DNA of 64,000 nucleotides from TMED26 sp002694075 (GTDB lineage Bacteria; Pseudomonadota; Alphaproteobacteria; Thalassobaculales; Thalassobaculaceae). Location: positions 1 to 64,000 of the forward strand of contig JAYYDT010000103.1 in the NCBI GenBank assembly GCA_036160575.1, in the 5' to 3' direction. The notes under the pieces are model-generated. The model did no database searches, was not told the DNA's origin, and worked only from the letters and a program-made list of their open reading frames with translations. This document shows positions 1 through 10,020 of the stretch, one piece after another (the stretch's first letter is position 1; every line of letters starts with the position of its first letter). A program made the position numbers and the translations under genes.

Positions 1-432
1 GACATGGCCCTTGACCTTCACCTTGCGCCAGATTTTGGCGATGGTACCGTCGCCGGCGACCAGGAAGGTGGCCCGCTCAATGCCCATGTATTTCTTACCA
101 TACATGCTTTTCTCGACCCACACGCCGAAGCTTTCGCACATATCGCCATCGGCGTCGGAGATCAGCGTGAAGGGCAGGTCATGCTTGGCTTTGAACTTGT
201 CATGCTTGGCCGCCGTATCCTTGGAGACGCCGATTACGCGCACGCCGGCGGCGGTGAAAGCCGCCAGGTGATCACGGAAGCCTTGCGCCTCGGTAGTGCA
301 GCCGGGCGTGTCATCCTTGGGATAGAAGTAAATCACCACCGCCTGGCCGGCCAAATCGCCGGTGGCGACGCGGCCGTCGCTGTCGGTGGGAAGATCAAAG
401 GATGGCAGATGATCGCCTTCGTTCAGGGCCAT
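1..432 (-). CDS. bcp: Peroxiredoxin, BCP/PrxQ type (3' end cut by window edge)
   Basis: Thiol-dependent peroxidase of the cytoplasm that reduces H2O2 and organic hydroperoxides with electrons from thioredoxin. The frame opens with ATG at 432 and stays open for 144 codons to position 1, so only the C-terminal tail is missing. The peroxidatic motif TPGCTTEA puts the active Cys at residue 45. Position 50, where E. coli BCP has its resolving Cys, is Gln; another Cys occurs at residue 99. It may therefore work as a 1-Cys enzyme or use a different resolving Cys (inference). It lies 124 bp downstream of the ilvD-type gene on the same strand. The family call is secure. Confidence 0.92.
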   Translation of the reverse strand, partial: MALNEGDHLPSFDLPTDSDGRVATGDLAGQAVVIYFYPKDDTPGCTTEAQGFRDHLAAFTAAGVRVIGVSKDTAAKHDKFKAKHDLPFTLISDADGDMCESFGVWVEKSMYGKKYMGIERATFLVAGDGTIAKIWRKVKVKGHV

Positions 433-556
433 GACGGGACCTCCTCAATGCCTCATACGCTCCACGGGGCGGCGCGCCAAGGCGCCGCACCTTTCAAAAC
501 ATGGTGCGTTTCGCCGCCGCCACCAGCCCCCGCCGCCGGCCGCCCAAAAGCGGGCG

Positions 557-2419
557 CTATTCGGCGGCCTTGGCCCGGAATTTATTCTGCGGGGTGAAGG
601 CCGCCGGTTCCGGTCGGCGTGGCTCGTTGACCCACAGTTCCCGGTTGGGGTGCATGCCGGCGCCGTAGATCGCCGAAACGGCCGAACACCGCATGCGGTT
701 GAGCAAGCGGGTGTCGGCCTCGCCGACCGAGGGATGGTTGCCGTTATTGGCCGCCACCGCCGCGTCCCAGGCCGCTTTGCGCGCGGTCATGACCGCCGCG
801 TCCTCCAGATTCTGGCAATTGATGGTGTTGTGGTTGAGATCGACGGTGATGGTGTCGCCATCCTCGATCAGACCAATCGGACCGCCGACCGCCGCCTCGG
901 GCCCGACATGGCCGATCACCAAGCCGACCGAGCCGCCGGAAAAGCGGCCATCGGTCATCAGGCCGGCGACGATGTTCCGCTCGCGGCAAAGCGCGGTGAT
1001 GCGCGAGGTTGAATCAAGCATTTCCGGCATACCGGGGCCGCCGACCGGTCCCTCGTAGCGGACCACGATCATGTCGCCGTCTTCGAACGTCTCCGGCGCG
1101 GTTTCCAGCCGCTCCAACAGCTTTTGTTCACCGTCGAAAACTTTCGCCGTGCCGACGAAAACATTGTTCTCAAGTCCGCCTTCGACGCCGGCCAGTTTCA
1201 AGATCGCGCTGAAGTCGGGCGACAGATTGCCGCCCAGCACGCGCAGGCCGCCGGTCTCTTTAAAGGGCGCCTGGACGCTGTAGATAACCTCGCCATCGGG
1301 CGCCGGCGGCGCTAGGCGGGCGACCTGTTCGGCCAAGGTTTCACCGGTGCAGGTCAAGGTCTCGCCATTGAGCAGGCCGGCGTCAAGCAGGTCTTTGACA
1401 ATCACCTGCACGCCGCCCATGCGGTCGATATCGACCATCGAATAGGCGCCGAAAGGCCGGGCGTTGACGACCACCGGCACGACATTTTCCGACAGGTGAT
1501 TGAATTCGTCGGCGCTCATGATGTCGCCGGCGAAATCCTTGTAACCGGCGGCCCGCGCCAGTTCAGGCGCGTGCAACATGACATTGGTCGACCCGCCGAC
1601 CGCCATCGCGACGATGATGCCGTTGCGGATCGACTCGCGGGTGACGATGTCGCGCGGGGTGAGGCCCTTGGCGATCATGGCCTCCAGAAAATCGATCAGT
1701 TGATCGGGGAAGGTGGTCAACCGCCGCGCGTCCTGCGAGGCCGGTGACACCATGTGCAGGGGCTGCATGCCGACGACGGCGATGAAGGTCTGCATGGTGT
1801 TATAGGTGAACATGCCGCCGCAGCTACCGTAACCCGGGCAGGATTCGAGCGCGATCCGGCGCTTGAGGTCGGCGTCGTCGCTGCCGGCCAATTGATAGCT
1901 GGTAACCAGGTCGATGGCTTCGCCGGTGACCGAGTCGGTGCCCGGGCGGATCGAGCCGTCCGACATGATGATCGCCGGGCGGTTATGTTCCAGCAGGGCC
2001 GCCAGGGTGCCGACCGGCGGTTTGTCGCAAGCGACGACGGCGATCACGCCTTCCAGGCCGGTGGCGCTCAAATGCTCGCATAGCGAGTCGTTGGTGACTT
2101 CGCGGCCGATCAAGGAATAACGCATTTCCTTGGTGCCGTTGCGAATGCCATCGGAGGTGGCGACCGTGAACTCCGGCTGCACCAAGCGCATCGACAGCTT
2201 GTCTTCCGCGGTCCCGATACGCGCGCGCAAGGCGTCGTGGATGGTGTCGACCTTTTGGTTGACGCCAATATAGCATTGCGAGTCGCCTTTGTTGCCGACC
2301 ACGCCCACCGACGGCGCGTGGATCAGATTGATATCGGTGCCAAGTTCCCGAGCGATGCCAAAGGTTTGGCAGTTTCGACCGGGGTTATCGTCGATCAACA
2401 CGGCTTTCGAGCGGGTCAT
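557..2419 (-). CDS. ilvD: IlvD/Edd family dehydratase (dihydroxy-acid dehydratase-like)
   Basis: Predicted iron-sulfur dehydratase of 620 aa. Dihydroxy-acid dehydratases make the 2-keto acids of valine, leucine and isoleucine; relatives dehydrate sugar acids. Family motifs are visible in order: a Cys at residue 49 in GDSQCYIGVN, SDGI and RYSLIGRE, the CDK motif (ACDKPP), SCPGYGSCGGMFTYNTM, and DGRFSGG near the C-terminus. The three Cys that would hold the cluster are present. The N-terminus (RSKAVLIDDNPGRNC) does not look like that of classical IlvD, so the substrate is uncertain. The start is ATG at 2419, preceded by GAGAAAG. A perfect TATAAT stands about 38 bp upstream. Confidence 0.8.
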   Translation of the reverse strand: MTRSKAVLIDDNPGRNCQTFGIARELGTDINLIHAPSVGVVGNKGDSQCYIGVNQKVDTIHDALRARIGTAEDKLSMRLVQPEFTVATSDGIRNGTKEMRYSLIGREVTNDSLCEHLSATGLEGVIAVVACDKPPVGTLAALLEHNRPAIIMSDGSIRPGTDSVTGEAIDLVTSYQLAGSDDADLKRRIALESCPGYGSCGGMFTYNTMQTFIAVVGMQPLHMVSPASQDARRLTTFPDQLIDFLEAMIAKGLTPRDIVTRESIRNGIIVAMAVGGSTNVMLHAPELARAAGYKDFAGDIMSADEFNHLSENVVPVVVNARPFGAYSMVDIDRMGGVQVIVKDLLDAGLLNGETLTCTGETLAEQVARLAPPAPDGEVIYSVQAPFKETGGLRVLGGNLSPDFSAILKLAGVEGGLENNVFVGTAKVFDGEQKLLERLETAPETFEDGDMIVVRYEGPVGGPGMPEMLDSTSRITALCRERNIVAGLMTDGRFSGGSVGLVIGHVGPEAAVGGPIGLIEDGDTITVDLNHNTINCQNLEDAAVMTARKAAWDAAVAANNGNHPSVGEADTRLLNRMRCSAVSAIYGAGMHPNRELWVNEPRRPEPAAFTPQNKFRAKAAE

Positions 2420-2456
2420 GGCTTTCTCGGCGAAAAGTTAGGGTTTTCAGGAAGAT

Positions 2457-2462
2457 ATTATA
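2457..2462 (-). promoter_or_regulatory. -10 box for the ilvD-type gene
   Basis: A perfect TATAAT on the minus strand lies 38 bp upstream of the ilvD-type start, in an A/T-rich patch of otherwise GC-rich sequence. I see no good -35 at 16-18 bp (the bases there read GGGCCT), so this is a weak call. Confidence 0.35.
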
Positions 2463-2507
2463 ATTGAAATGCGCCGGCAAGGCCCGCTGCCGAGGCCCCG
2501 TGGGCGG

Positions 2508-5500
2508 TCACGCGTCGCTGTCAGTGGCCGCGCGCCGGGCCGCCGGCTCGGCGATAATTTCAGCATACAGCGCCGCCACATCGTCGGCTAATTTGGCTAG
2601 CCGGCGTTCAAGGGCGGCGAAGTCGGCCGCCCCACTGACCGCGACCATGCGCGCCTTCAAGTCATCGGGCAGATCGGTGCGGTCATCGACCTCATGCAGG
2701 GTCAGGCGCAGAATGCCCTGCAGACGCTGCCAGGCGCCGGCGGCCTCCGATAACAGGCGGCCTTGGTCGGGGGTCAAATGGCCGGCCGCAGTGAGCTTGG
2801 TCAAGGCCGTGGCGGTGTTCCCGTCCAGGACCTCGGGGCTGGCATGGGCGTGGCGCAGCAGCAAGTATTGGGTGATGAACTCGATATCCAGCAGGCCGCC
2901 GCGTCGATTCTTGGCATCCCAAGGGCCGCTCGCCGACCGTTCGCGGGCGACGCGGGCGCGCATGTCGGCGATGTCGCGCAGCAAGGCGTCGCCATCGCGC
3001 GGCTGGGCCAGGTCGGCCCGGATAAAATCCGCCAGATCGGCCTGGAGCCGGGTCGGGCCGGCGATTGCCCGCGCCCGCGTGAGGGCCATTTTCTCCCAAG
3101 TCCAGGCGTTGTCGCGGTGGTAGTTCTCGAACCCCTCGCGGCTAACCGCGAGCGGCGCCTTTTGGCCGTCGGGACGCAGGCGCATGTCGACGTCGAACAA
3201 TTCGCCTTCGCCGGTTTGCACCGTCAGGGCGGTCAACAAACGTTGGCCGAGCCGGGTGAAATAAACACTGGCGGCGAGCGGTTTGGCGCCGTCCGACACC
3301 GCCTCGAAAGGCGCGTCATAGACAAAAATCAAATCCAGGTCGGAGGCGAAGGTGAGTTCGCGGCCGCCCAGCTTGCCAAGGGCCAAAACCGCCATCGCCG
3401 GCCCGTCACCGCCGATCCGCCCATGGCGCGCGGCCAAGTCGTCGGCGGCCGCCGGCAACAGATTGACAATCGCCGCCTCGGCGACCCGCGACAGGGCCGT
3501 CGCCGCCTGGTCACCGCTGATCACCTGACGCAGTAATTGAACGCCGATCTGAAAGCGTCGGTCGGCGACCCACCGACGGGTGAGGTCCAAGCGATGCTCA
3601 TAGTCGCGGGCGGCGGCGAATTGATCGGCCAGGTCGCCGACCAGATCGTCACTGTCGGCGATAGGCCGCAAGCTGTCGTGGGTTAGAATCCCCTCGAAAA
3701 CCTCCGGGTGGCGCGAAAGATACTCGGATAGGCTCGGCGCCATGCCCATGATTTTGGCGATGATCTCCAGCAGCCAGGGGTTTTGATAGAGCAGGGAGAA
3801 CACTTGCACGCCCGCCGGTAGCCCCATCAAAAAGCGGTCAAATCGGCGAAAGGCGGCATTCGGTTCGGCGCTGCCGGCCAGCCCGGCGAGCAGGCGCGGC
3901 ATCAATTCGGTCAGCAACTGCCGGCTGCGTTCGCTACGTGTCGCACGGTAGCGGCCGTGGTGCCATTGACGAATTTGCATGGCCACCGCCTCGCCATCGT
4001 CAAACCCCATGGCCTCCAGAGTGGCGACGGTGTCGGGATCGCTTTCGGTGCCGGTGAAGACCAAATTGCCATGGTCGCGTTCCGTCTCCTGGTCCGCGGC
4101 CAGCGAGGGCGCTTCCTCAAACAAGGCGCCATAGCGTTGCGCCACGGTGTTGAGGTGGCGCAGCAAATCGTCCTGAAACGTCGCCACCGTCGGGTAGCCG
4201 AGGAAGGCGGCGAAACGGGCCACCGCCGCGTCATCGCTGGGCAGGCTATGGGTTTGGGCGTCGGCGATCATTTGCAGGCGATGTTCGGCGCGGCGCAAAA
4301 AGCCATAGGCGGCGGTCAGGTCGGTGGCGGCCGCGGCGCTGGTGCGCCCGGCCTGCACCAGGCCGGCGAGCGCCGCCAGCGTCGGCGCCACCCGCAGCCG
4401 CGGCGAGCGCCCGCCCCAGATCAACTGTTGGGTTTGGGCGAAAAACTCGATCTCGCGAATGCCACCGCGGCCGAGCTTGAGGTTGTGACCGTTGACGGCG
4501 ATTTGGCCGCCACCTTTGTGCACGGCGATCTGCCGTTTGATCGAATGAATGTCTTGGATCGCCGCGAAATCGAGATATTTGCGCCAGATGAAGGGCTCAA
4601 TGCGTTTCATGAAACGCCCCGCCGCGACCTGGTCCGAGGCCACCGGTCGGGCCTTGATCATCGCCGCGCGTTCCCAATTTTGGCCGGCGCTTTCGTAATA
4701 CGCTTCGGCGGCGGCCGTGGAGATGGCGATGGGCGTCGCGCCGGCATCGGGTCGTAAGCGCAAATCGGTGCGAAAGACATAACCTTCGGCGGTCCGCTCC
4801 TCTATGATTCGCACCATCACGCGGGTGACCTCGACAAAACCCCGCCGCACTTCGTCGAAACCGGCCAAGGCGGGGTGCTCGTTATCGTAAAAAACGATCA
4901 GGTCGATATCGCTGGAATAGTTGAGTTCATAGGCGCCCATTTTGCCCATCGCCAAGCAGATCAAACCGGAGTCGACCAACGGATCGTCGCCCAGGGTCAG
5001 CGGCAGGCGGCCGCGCGCGACAGTGGTGGCCAGGGCATGGCGAAACGCCTGGGCGAGGGCGGTTTCGGCCATCCGCGTGAGCGCCCGCGTGATCTCGGCG
5101 AGCGGCCAACTGTCGGTGATGTCGGCGACCGCCACACATAGCGACGCGCGTCGTTTCATGAGGCGTAGCGCACGCATCAGCCGGTCAATGGGCAGATTGG
5201 CGGCGTCGAGGGCGGCGGCCTCATTCACAATGGTCTCGAACAGCGCGGTCGGTCCGGCGGCGGCCAGTTCCACCATGGTCGCTTGCTCGCGCAGGCAGAT
5301 CTGCGTGAGATAGGGGCTATTGGCGAAAATGCCGCGCAGCAGGTCGCGGCCAGGCCCCTCGGCGACCATCGCGCGCGCCGCCGCGCCGCCATCGTCAAGG
5401 GTCTCGGCCGCCTCACACCACCGCTCCAGACCGACTCGCGCGCCTTCTTCGTCGCGCGGGTCCAAGCTCGGCCCACCGGTGACTTGATCGATGAAGTTCA

Positions 5501-5525
5501 CGCCGTCGCTCCGCTGTTTCACCAC
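2508..5525 (-). CDS. glnE: Bifunctional glutamine synthetase adenylyltransferase/adenylyl-removing enzyme
   Basis: Modifies glutamine synthetase by adding or removing AMP in response to PII and glutamine, and so tunes ammonia assimilation in the cytoplasm. At 1005 aa it is close to the family length. Two nucleotidyltransferase domains are visible: SSDIDLIVFYD near residue 203 and ASDLDLIFVYD near residue 728, each carrying the DxD metal-binding motif. An all-helical GlnE middle segment lies between them. The start is ATG at 5525. The gene diverges from the AsmA/YhdP-like gene across about 155 bp and ends 88 bp before the ilvD-type gene on the same strand. Confidence 0.95.
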   Translation of the reverse strand: MVKQRSDGVNFIDQVTGGPSLDPRDEEGARVGLERWCEAAETLDDGGAAARAMVAEGPGRDLLRGIFANSPYLTQICLREQATMVELAAAGPTALFETIVNEAAALDAANLPIDRLMRALRLMKRRASLCVAVADITDSWPLAEITRALTRMAETALAQAFRHALATTVARGRLPLTLGDDPLVDSGLICLAMGKMGAYELNYSSDIDLIVFYDNEHPALAGFDEVRRGFVEVTRVMVRIIEERTAEGYVFRTDLRLRPDAGATPIAISTAAAEAYYESAGQNWERAAMIKARPVASDQVAAGRFMKRIEPFIWRKYLDFAAIQDIHSIKRQIAVHKGGGQIAVNGHNLKLGRGGIREIEFFAQTQQLIWGGRSPRLRVAPTLAALAGLVQAGRTSAAAATDLTAAYGFLRRAEHRLQMIADAQTHSLPSDDAAVARFAAFLGYPTVATFQDDLLRHLNTVAQRYGALFEEAPSLAADQETERDHGNLVFTGTESDPDTVATLEAMGFDDGEAVAMQIRQWHHGRYRATRSERSRQLLTELMPRLLAGLAGSAEPNAAFRRFDRFLMGLPAGVQVFSLLYQNPWLLEIIAKIMGMAPSLSEYLSRHPEVFEGILTHDSLRPIADSDDLVGDLADQFAAARDYEHRLDLTRRWVADRRFQIGVQLLRQVISGDQAATALSRVAEAAIVNLLPAAADDLAARHGRIGGDGPAMAVLALGKLGGRELTFASDLDLIFVYDAPFEAVSDGAKPLAASVYFTRLGQRLLTALTVQTGEGELFDVDMRLRPDGQKAPLAVSREGFENYHRDNAWTWEKMALTRARAIAGPTRLQADLADFIRADLAQPRDGDALLRDIADMRARVARERSASGPWDAKNRRGGLLDIEFITQYLLLRHAHASPEVLDGNTATALTKLTAAGHLTPDQGRLLSEAAGAWQRLQGILRLTLHEVDDRTDLPDDLKARMVAVSGAADFAALERRLAKLADDVAALYAEIIAEPAARRAATDSDA

Positions 5526-5680
5526 GGTTTTTTGGTTTTGGTCGGTGGCTTGCGCTTAAGCGGTGGATGATTATGTTGTCAGTATAAGCGGTTCTGGAAA
5601 AAGAACCAAACGCCGGCCCCGGCGACCCACCGCCGACGACCCCGCCGGTCCATGGGCCTGGTGCCAAGAGGATTGAGCCA

Positions 5681-8600
5681 ATGCGGCGCCCCCTGATCCG
5701 TTTGCTTGAAGCCGTGGCGGTGTTCGTCAGCATCGCGACGATATTGGTGGGCTTGGTGATTTGGCGCTTGTCCAGCGCGCCGCTGTCGCTCGACCCCGTC
5801 AAAGATTGGCTTGTCGACGCGCTGCTCGATGGGCGGGCAGGGGTAACGCTGGCCTTGGGGGAAACCTCGGTTTCGTGGGGTGGTTGGCGCGACTTTTTCC
5901 AAGTTCGCGCCCGCGACGCAGAGTTAAAGGGCGCCGCCGGCGACGCCGTGCTGAGCGTGGCCGAGGTGACCGCCACCTTAAGCCTAGGCGCCCTTGTGAC
6001 CGGCCGCTTGGCGCCGTTGGAATTGCACCTCAGTCAGCCGCGGTTGGCCCTGCTGCGGGACAGCGAAGGGCGTTTGGCGATTGATCGGCCGGCGGGTGAC
6101 GGCACGCCCGCGCCGGCCGGCAACCCGGCCGATGTCGCCAAGGCGATGCATTTTCTAAGCGCTCTGGCGGCGCCGGCGGACCGTCGTCAGACCTTGGGCC
6201 ATCTTAAAAAAGTGAAAGTCGAGCAAGGCCAGGTGACCTTTCGCGATGCCGCCTGGCGGCGGCCCATGCGCCTCACCATACCGGATGTTCTTGCCGAACG
6301 AACGCCGACGGGACTACGCCTCGATGGCAGCGCGCGTGTCGATCTGGGGGTGCCGGCAAGTCTTTTGACAGTGGCCGCCCAATTCGATCGCACGCGCCGA
6401 GAGGTCGACGGTCGCATCGATTTCGCCGGCGTGGCGATCGACCGATTGGCGACCTGGTTCCCCGGGCTGGCCGACATTGTGCGCGTCGAGACACCGGTCA
6501 GCGGGCGGTTGGATGTCGCTTTCGATCCTGTTGAAACGCGACTCGCGCGCGCCGCCTTGACCATGCGCACGGGGCGCGGCGCGGCGGTCATGGCGGGCCG
6601 CTTGCCGGCGCCGATTACCTTTGATGCCGCCAGCGTGCAGATGAGCTATCGCGCCGCGGTCGGACGCTTGGACGTTAACGAGGTGCTGGTCACCCGCGGG
6701 GATGGCGAGTTGGCCGTGCGCGGCAGTATTGAGGGTCCCCGCGCCGCCCAAAAACTGCGTCTCAACGGCGTCATTCGCAATTTCGCCGTCGACGATTTTC
6801 CCGAGGTGTGGCCGGCGAACCTGGCGCCGCGGACACGTCAGTGGATCTTGCGCAATGTCACCGCCGGCCGACTTGAGGCACTGAGTTTTCGGATTGGCGG
6901 GACCACCCGCGACTGGTCACCCGACCAAATCCTGCTGACCGAACGCACCGGCGAGTTAACTTTCTCCGGGGGGGTCGCTCACTACCGCCGCCCCCTTCCG
7001 CCCGCCCGCCAGCTGCGTGGCGCGGCGCGCTTCAGCCCCGCCACCATGACCGTCGATGTCACCGAGGGGCGGCTCGACGCGCTGCGGTTGAGCGATGCGG
7101 AAATGGTGTTCAGCGACCTTGACGCCAAAACGCCACGCGCTGTCATCGCCACCGATTTAAGCGGTCCCGTGAAGCGGTTTTTAAAGGTCTTGGACCATCC
7201 CGCGCTAGGCGCCGCGACGGCCGTTGGCCTGCCGCCGGAAAATGCCGAGGGTCGCCTCACCGGGCGCTTGCGGTTGGCGTTCCCGATGCGCGGTGACCTG
7301 GCTTTTCGCGATATGGAGACAGCCTTTAAAGGGGATCTTCAAGATGGGTCGTTGACCGGTGTCGCCGCCGGCCGGGATCTTGAGGATGCTTTTCTCAAGG
7401 TGGCTTTGCGCGATCGCGCGTTGACCGTGCGCGGCACCGGGACCATCCAGGGGCAGGCGGTCGAATTGGAACATCGCCGCCTTGATGCCGCCGCGCCGAC
7501 CTCCGTGTCACGGCTGCGCACGACCTTGTTACCGGCCGATCAGCGGCGGTTCGGCATCGAAATGGCGCCGTTTGTCAGTGGCCCGTTACCGGTCGATCTG
7601 ACCTACACCACCGCCGCGGAGGCGCCGCCGCGCTTGGTGGCGGCTCTCGACCTGGCCCGCGCCGAGCTTCGCCTGGCGGCGCTGGCCTGGCGCAAGCCGG
7701 CGAACGCCGCCGGTTTCTTGCGGTTCGAGGCGATGTTACCGCCGACCGGCCCGATCCATGTCTCCAATTTTGAATTGGCGGCCGGTGATTTAGCCGCTGG
7801 CGGCAAGGTGACGCTGGTCGATGGCGCGGTAAGCGTGCTTGACCTGCGTCGGTTGTCGCTCGGTGAAAGCAACCTGTCCGTCACCGCTCGTCGCCGCGAG
7901 GATGGCGGGTACGCCGTCACCATTGATGGCGAACGGCTCAACCTTGCCGGGGTTGGTCAATCGCTCCGAAAAGACGCGCTTGAGACCCCGCCGATTGAAT
8001 TTGTGGCGCGCTTGGACCAATTGGACCTGGGCTTCGCCATGCCGCTCAGCGCCGCGAGCCTGCGAGGGACGTGGTCGGGCAAAAAATTAGAGCGGGCCAG
8101 TATTGTTGGCCGTATGCGGCAAGGCGACCTGCGCCTGTCGATGGGACACGGCGACGTCACGCAACTGACCGCCAGTCGGATCGACGATTTCTTGGCCCTG
8201 TTTGGGGTGGAAAGCCGGATTACCGGCGGCCCATTGGTGTTTTTCGGGCGCGGGCGCGCCGATGGCGGGCTCAGCGGCCGGCTCAAGGTCTCCGATTTCA
8301 CCGTCACAGAGGCCCCGATTTTGGCGCGGATTTTAAGCTTGGCCTCGTTCACCGGCATCGTGCAGGCGCTACGCGGCGGCGGCCTGCGCTTCAAAGTGTT
8401 CGACGCGGTCATCGATTTTGATCGGACGGCGATCCGACTGAGCGACGGTTTCGCTTATGGCCCGAGCCTTGGCATTTCCATCGCCGGTGCCCTGAATCGC
8501 GGCGGTCGGTCCGTCGATCTGGGTGGCTCGGTGGCGCCGGCTTCCGAATTGAGCAGGCTTATTGAGGTCTTTCCGATCCTCGGCAACATTATCACCGGCG

Positions 8601-8770
8601 GTCGTAAGGAAGGACTTTTCGCCGCCGAGTACCAGGTGCGCGGCCCGTTGAGCAAGCCGATCGTGACGGTCAACCCATTGACCGCGATCCTACCGGGTTT
8701 TCTCCGCGGCCTGGTTCGTCTGGGCAGAGGCGCGCCGCCGCCCGACGAGGACAAAGACGAGGCCAATTAA
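5681..8770 (+). CDS. YhdP/AsmA-like envelope protein
   Basis: A 1029-aa protein with one N-terminal membrane anchor (about residues 5-30) followed by a long periplasmic region. That region resembles the YhdP/TamB/AsmA group: DUF3971-like middle and AsmA-like C-terminal part. Members of the group are thought to form bridges that move phospholipid between inner and outer membranes. The C-terminal segment with ARILSLASFTGI, ALNRGGRSVDLGG and SELSRLIEVFPILG is the best-conserved family part. The start is ATG at 5681. The 3' end overlaps that of convergent tyrS by 4 bp. Its role in lipid transport is inferred from the family only. Confidence 0.8.
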   Translation: MRRPLIRLLEAVAVFVSIATILVGLVIWRLSSAPLSLDPVKDWLVDALLDGRAGVTLALGETSVSWGGWRDFFQVRARDAELKGAAGDAVLSVAEVTATLSLGALVTGRLAPLELHLSQPRLALLRDSEGRLAIDRPAGDGTPAPAGNPADVAKAMHFLSALAAPADRRQTLGHLKKVKVEQGQVTFRDAAWRRPMRLTIPDVLAERTPTGLRLDGSARVDLGVPASLLTVAAQFDRTRREVDGRIDFAGVAIDRLATWFPGLADIVRVETPVSGRLDVAFDPVETRLARAALTMRTGRGAAVMAGRLPAPITFDAASVQMSYRAAVGRLDVNEVLVTRGDGELAVRGSIEGPRAAQKLRLNGVIRNFAVDDFPEVWPANLAPRTRQWILRNVTAGRLEALSFRIGGTTRDWSPDQILLTERTGELTFSGGVAHYRRPLPPARQLRGAARFSPATMTVDVTEGRLDALRLSDAEMVFSDLDAKTPRAVIATDLSGPVKRFLKVLDHPALGAATAVGLPPENAEGRLTGRLRLAFPMRGDLAFRDMETAFKGDLQDGSLTGVAAGRDLEDAFLKVALRDRALTVRGTGTIQGQAVELEHRRLDAAAPTSVSRLRTTLLPADQRRFGIEMAPFVSGPLPVDLTYTTAAEAPPRLVAALDLARAELRLAALAWRKPANAAGFLRFEAMLPPTGPIHVSNFELAAGDLAAGGKVTLVDGAVSVLDLRRLSLGESNLSVTARRREDGGYAVTIDGERLNLAGVGQSLRKDALETPPIEFVARLDQLDLGFAMPLSAASLRGTWSGKKLERASIVGRMRQGDLRLSMGHGDVTQLTASRIDDFLALFGVESRITGGPLVFFGRGRADGGLSGRLKVSDFTVTEAPILARILSLASFTGIVQALRGGGLRFKVFDAVIDFDRTAIRLSDGFAYGPSLGISIAGALNRGGRSVDLGGSVAPASELSRLIEVFPILGNIITGGRKEGLFAAEYQVRGPLSKPIVTVNPLTAILPGFLRGLVRLGRGAPPPDEDKDEAN

Positions 8771-10020
8771 CCGGTGCGCAGCAGGGCGTGCCGCTTTTTC
8801 CCGACCGACAGTTTGATATAACCGTCCCCGTTCAAATGGTCGTTGCCAAGGGTGAGATCGGGGTTGTCGACGGCGGCGTCGTTGACGCGCACGCCGCCAC
8901 CTTGGATCAGACGCCGGGCCTCGCCATTGCTCGCCGCCAGATCGGCGCGGCGTAGCGCGTCGATTACCCAGAGACCGGAGTCCAGGTCGCCGGCGCCAAG
9001 ATCGAAGGTCGGCAAACGATGGTCGAGCGCGCCGTCTTCGAAGGTACGGCGCGCCGTGTCCTCGGCCTCAGCGGCGATGTCGGCGCCATGGGCGAGGGTG
9101 GTCACGGCATTGGCCAGGGCTTTTTTGGCCTCGTTAATCTCGGCCCCTTGCAAGGCCTCCAAGCGGGCGATTTCATCGAGCGGCACTTCGGTAAACAACC
9201 GCAGGAAGCGGGCCACGTCGGCGTCCTCGGTGTTACGCCAGAACTGCCAAAAATCATAAGGCGCACGCCGCTCGGCGTTGAGCCAGACCGCCCCTTGCGC
9301 GGTTTTGCCCATCTTTTCGCCAGAGGCCAGGGTGATCAACGGCGTTGTCAGACCAAAAATACCTTGTTGGTCGACCCGGCGGGTCAGTTCCACGCCGTTG
9401 ACGATATTGCCCCATTGGTCGGAGCCACCGATTTGCAGCATGCAGCCATAGCGCCGACGTAACTCCAGGAAATCATAAGCCTGAAGAATCATATAGTTGA
9501 ATTCAAGAAAGCTAAGCGGCTGTTCGCGTTCCAAGCGCAGGCGCACGCTGTCGAAGGACAGCATCCGGTTGACCGAGAAATGGGCGCCGTATTTGCGCAA
9601 AAAAGGGATGTACATCAATTGGTCGAGCCATTCGGCGTTGTCGACCATCACCGCGTCGGTGGGCCCATCGCCAAAGGTCAGGTAGCGAGCGAAGATCGAT
9701 TGAATGCCTTGCTTGTTGGCCTCGATCTCATCCTCGCTGAGCAATTTGCGCGCGTCGTCCTTGCCGGATGGGTCGCCGATTTTGGTGGTGCCGCCGCCCA
9801 TCAAGACGATCGGCTTGTGACCGGTCCGCTGCAGCCAGCGCAGCATCATGATTTGCACCAAGCTGCCAACATGCAGGCTATCGGCGGTACAGTCGAAGCC
9901 GATATAGGCCGGGATGGTGCGCGTCGCCATCAAATCGTCAAGCGCTTCGAGGTCGGTGCATTGATGGATAAATCCACGGGCCTGCATGGCCTGCAGAAAC
10001 TCGGATCGTGGCGCGCTCAT
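8767..10020 (-). CDS. tyrS: Tyrosyl-tRNA synthetase
   Basis: Charges tRNA-Tyr with tyrosine; class I aminoacyl-tRNA synthetase, 417 aa, standard bacterial length. The HIGH-like motif is HVGS in DSLHVGSL, and the KMSKS-like motif is KMGKT in ASGEKMGKTAQG. The tyrosine-pocket segment QIGGSDQWGN and a C-terminal S4-type RNA-binding domain (RRLIQGGGVRVND) are present. ATG at 10020 overlaps the stop of the upstream hydrolase gene (ATGA), which points to translational coupling. Confidence 0.97.
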   Translation of the reverse strand: MSAPRSEFLQAMQARGFIHQCTDLEALDDLMATRTIPAYIGFDCTADSLHVGSLVQIMMLRWLQRTGHKPIVLMGGGTTKIGDPSGKDDARKLLSEDEIEANKQGIQSIFARYLTFGDGPTDAVMVDNAEWLDQLMYIPFLRKYGAHFSVNRMLSFDSVRLRLEREQPLSFLEFNYMILQAYDFLELRRRYGCMLQIGGSDQWGNIVNGVELTRRVDQQGIFGLTTPLITLASGEKMGKTAQGAVWLNAERRAPYDFWQFWRNTEDADVARFLRLFTEVPLDEIARLEALQGAEINEAKKALANAVTTLAHGADIAAEAEDTARRTFEDGALDHRLPTFDLGAGDLDSGLWVIDALRRADLAASNGEARRLIQGGGVRVNDAAVDNPDLTLGNDHLNGDGYIKLSVGKKRHALLRTG

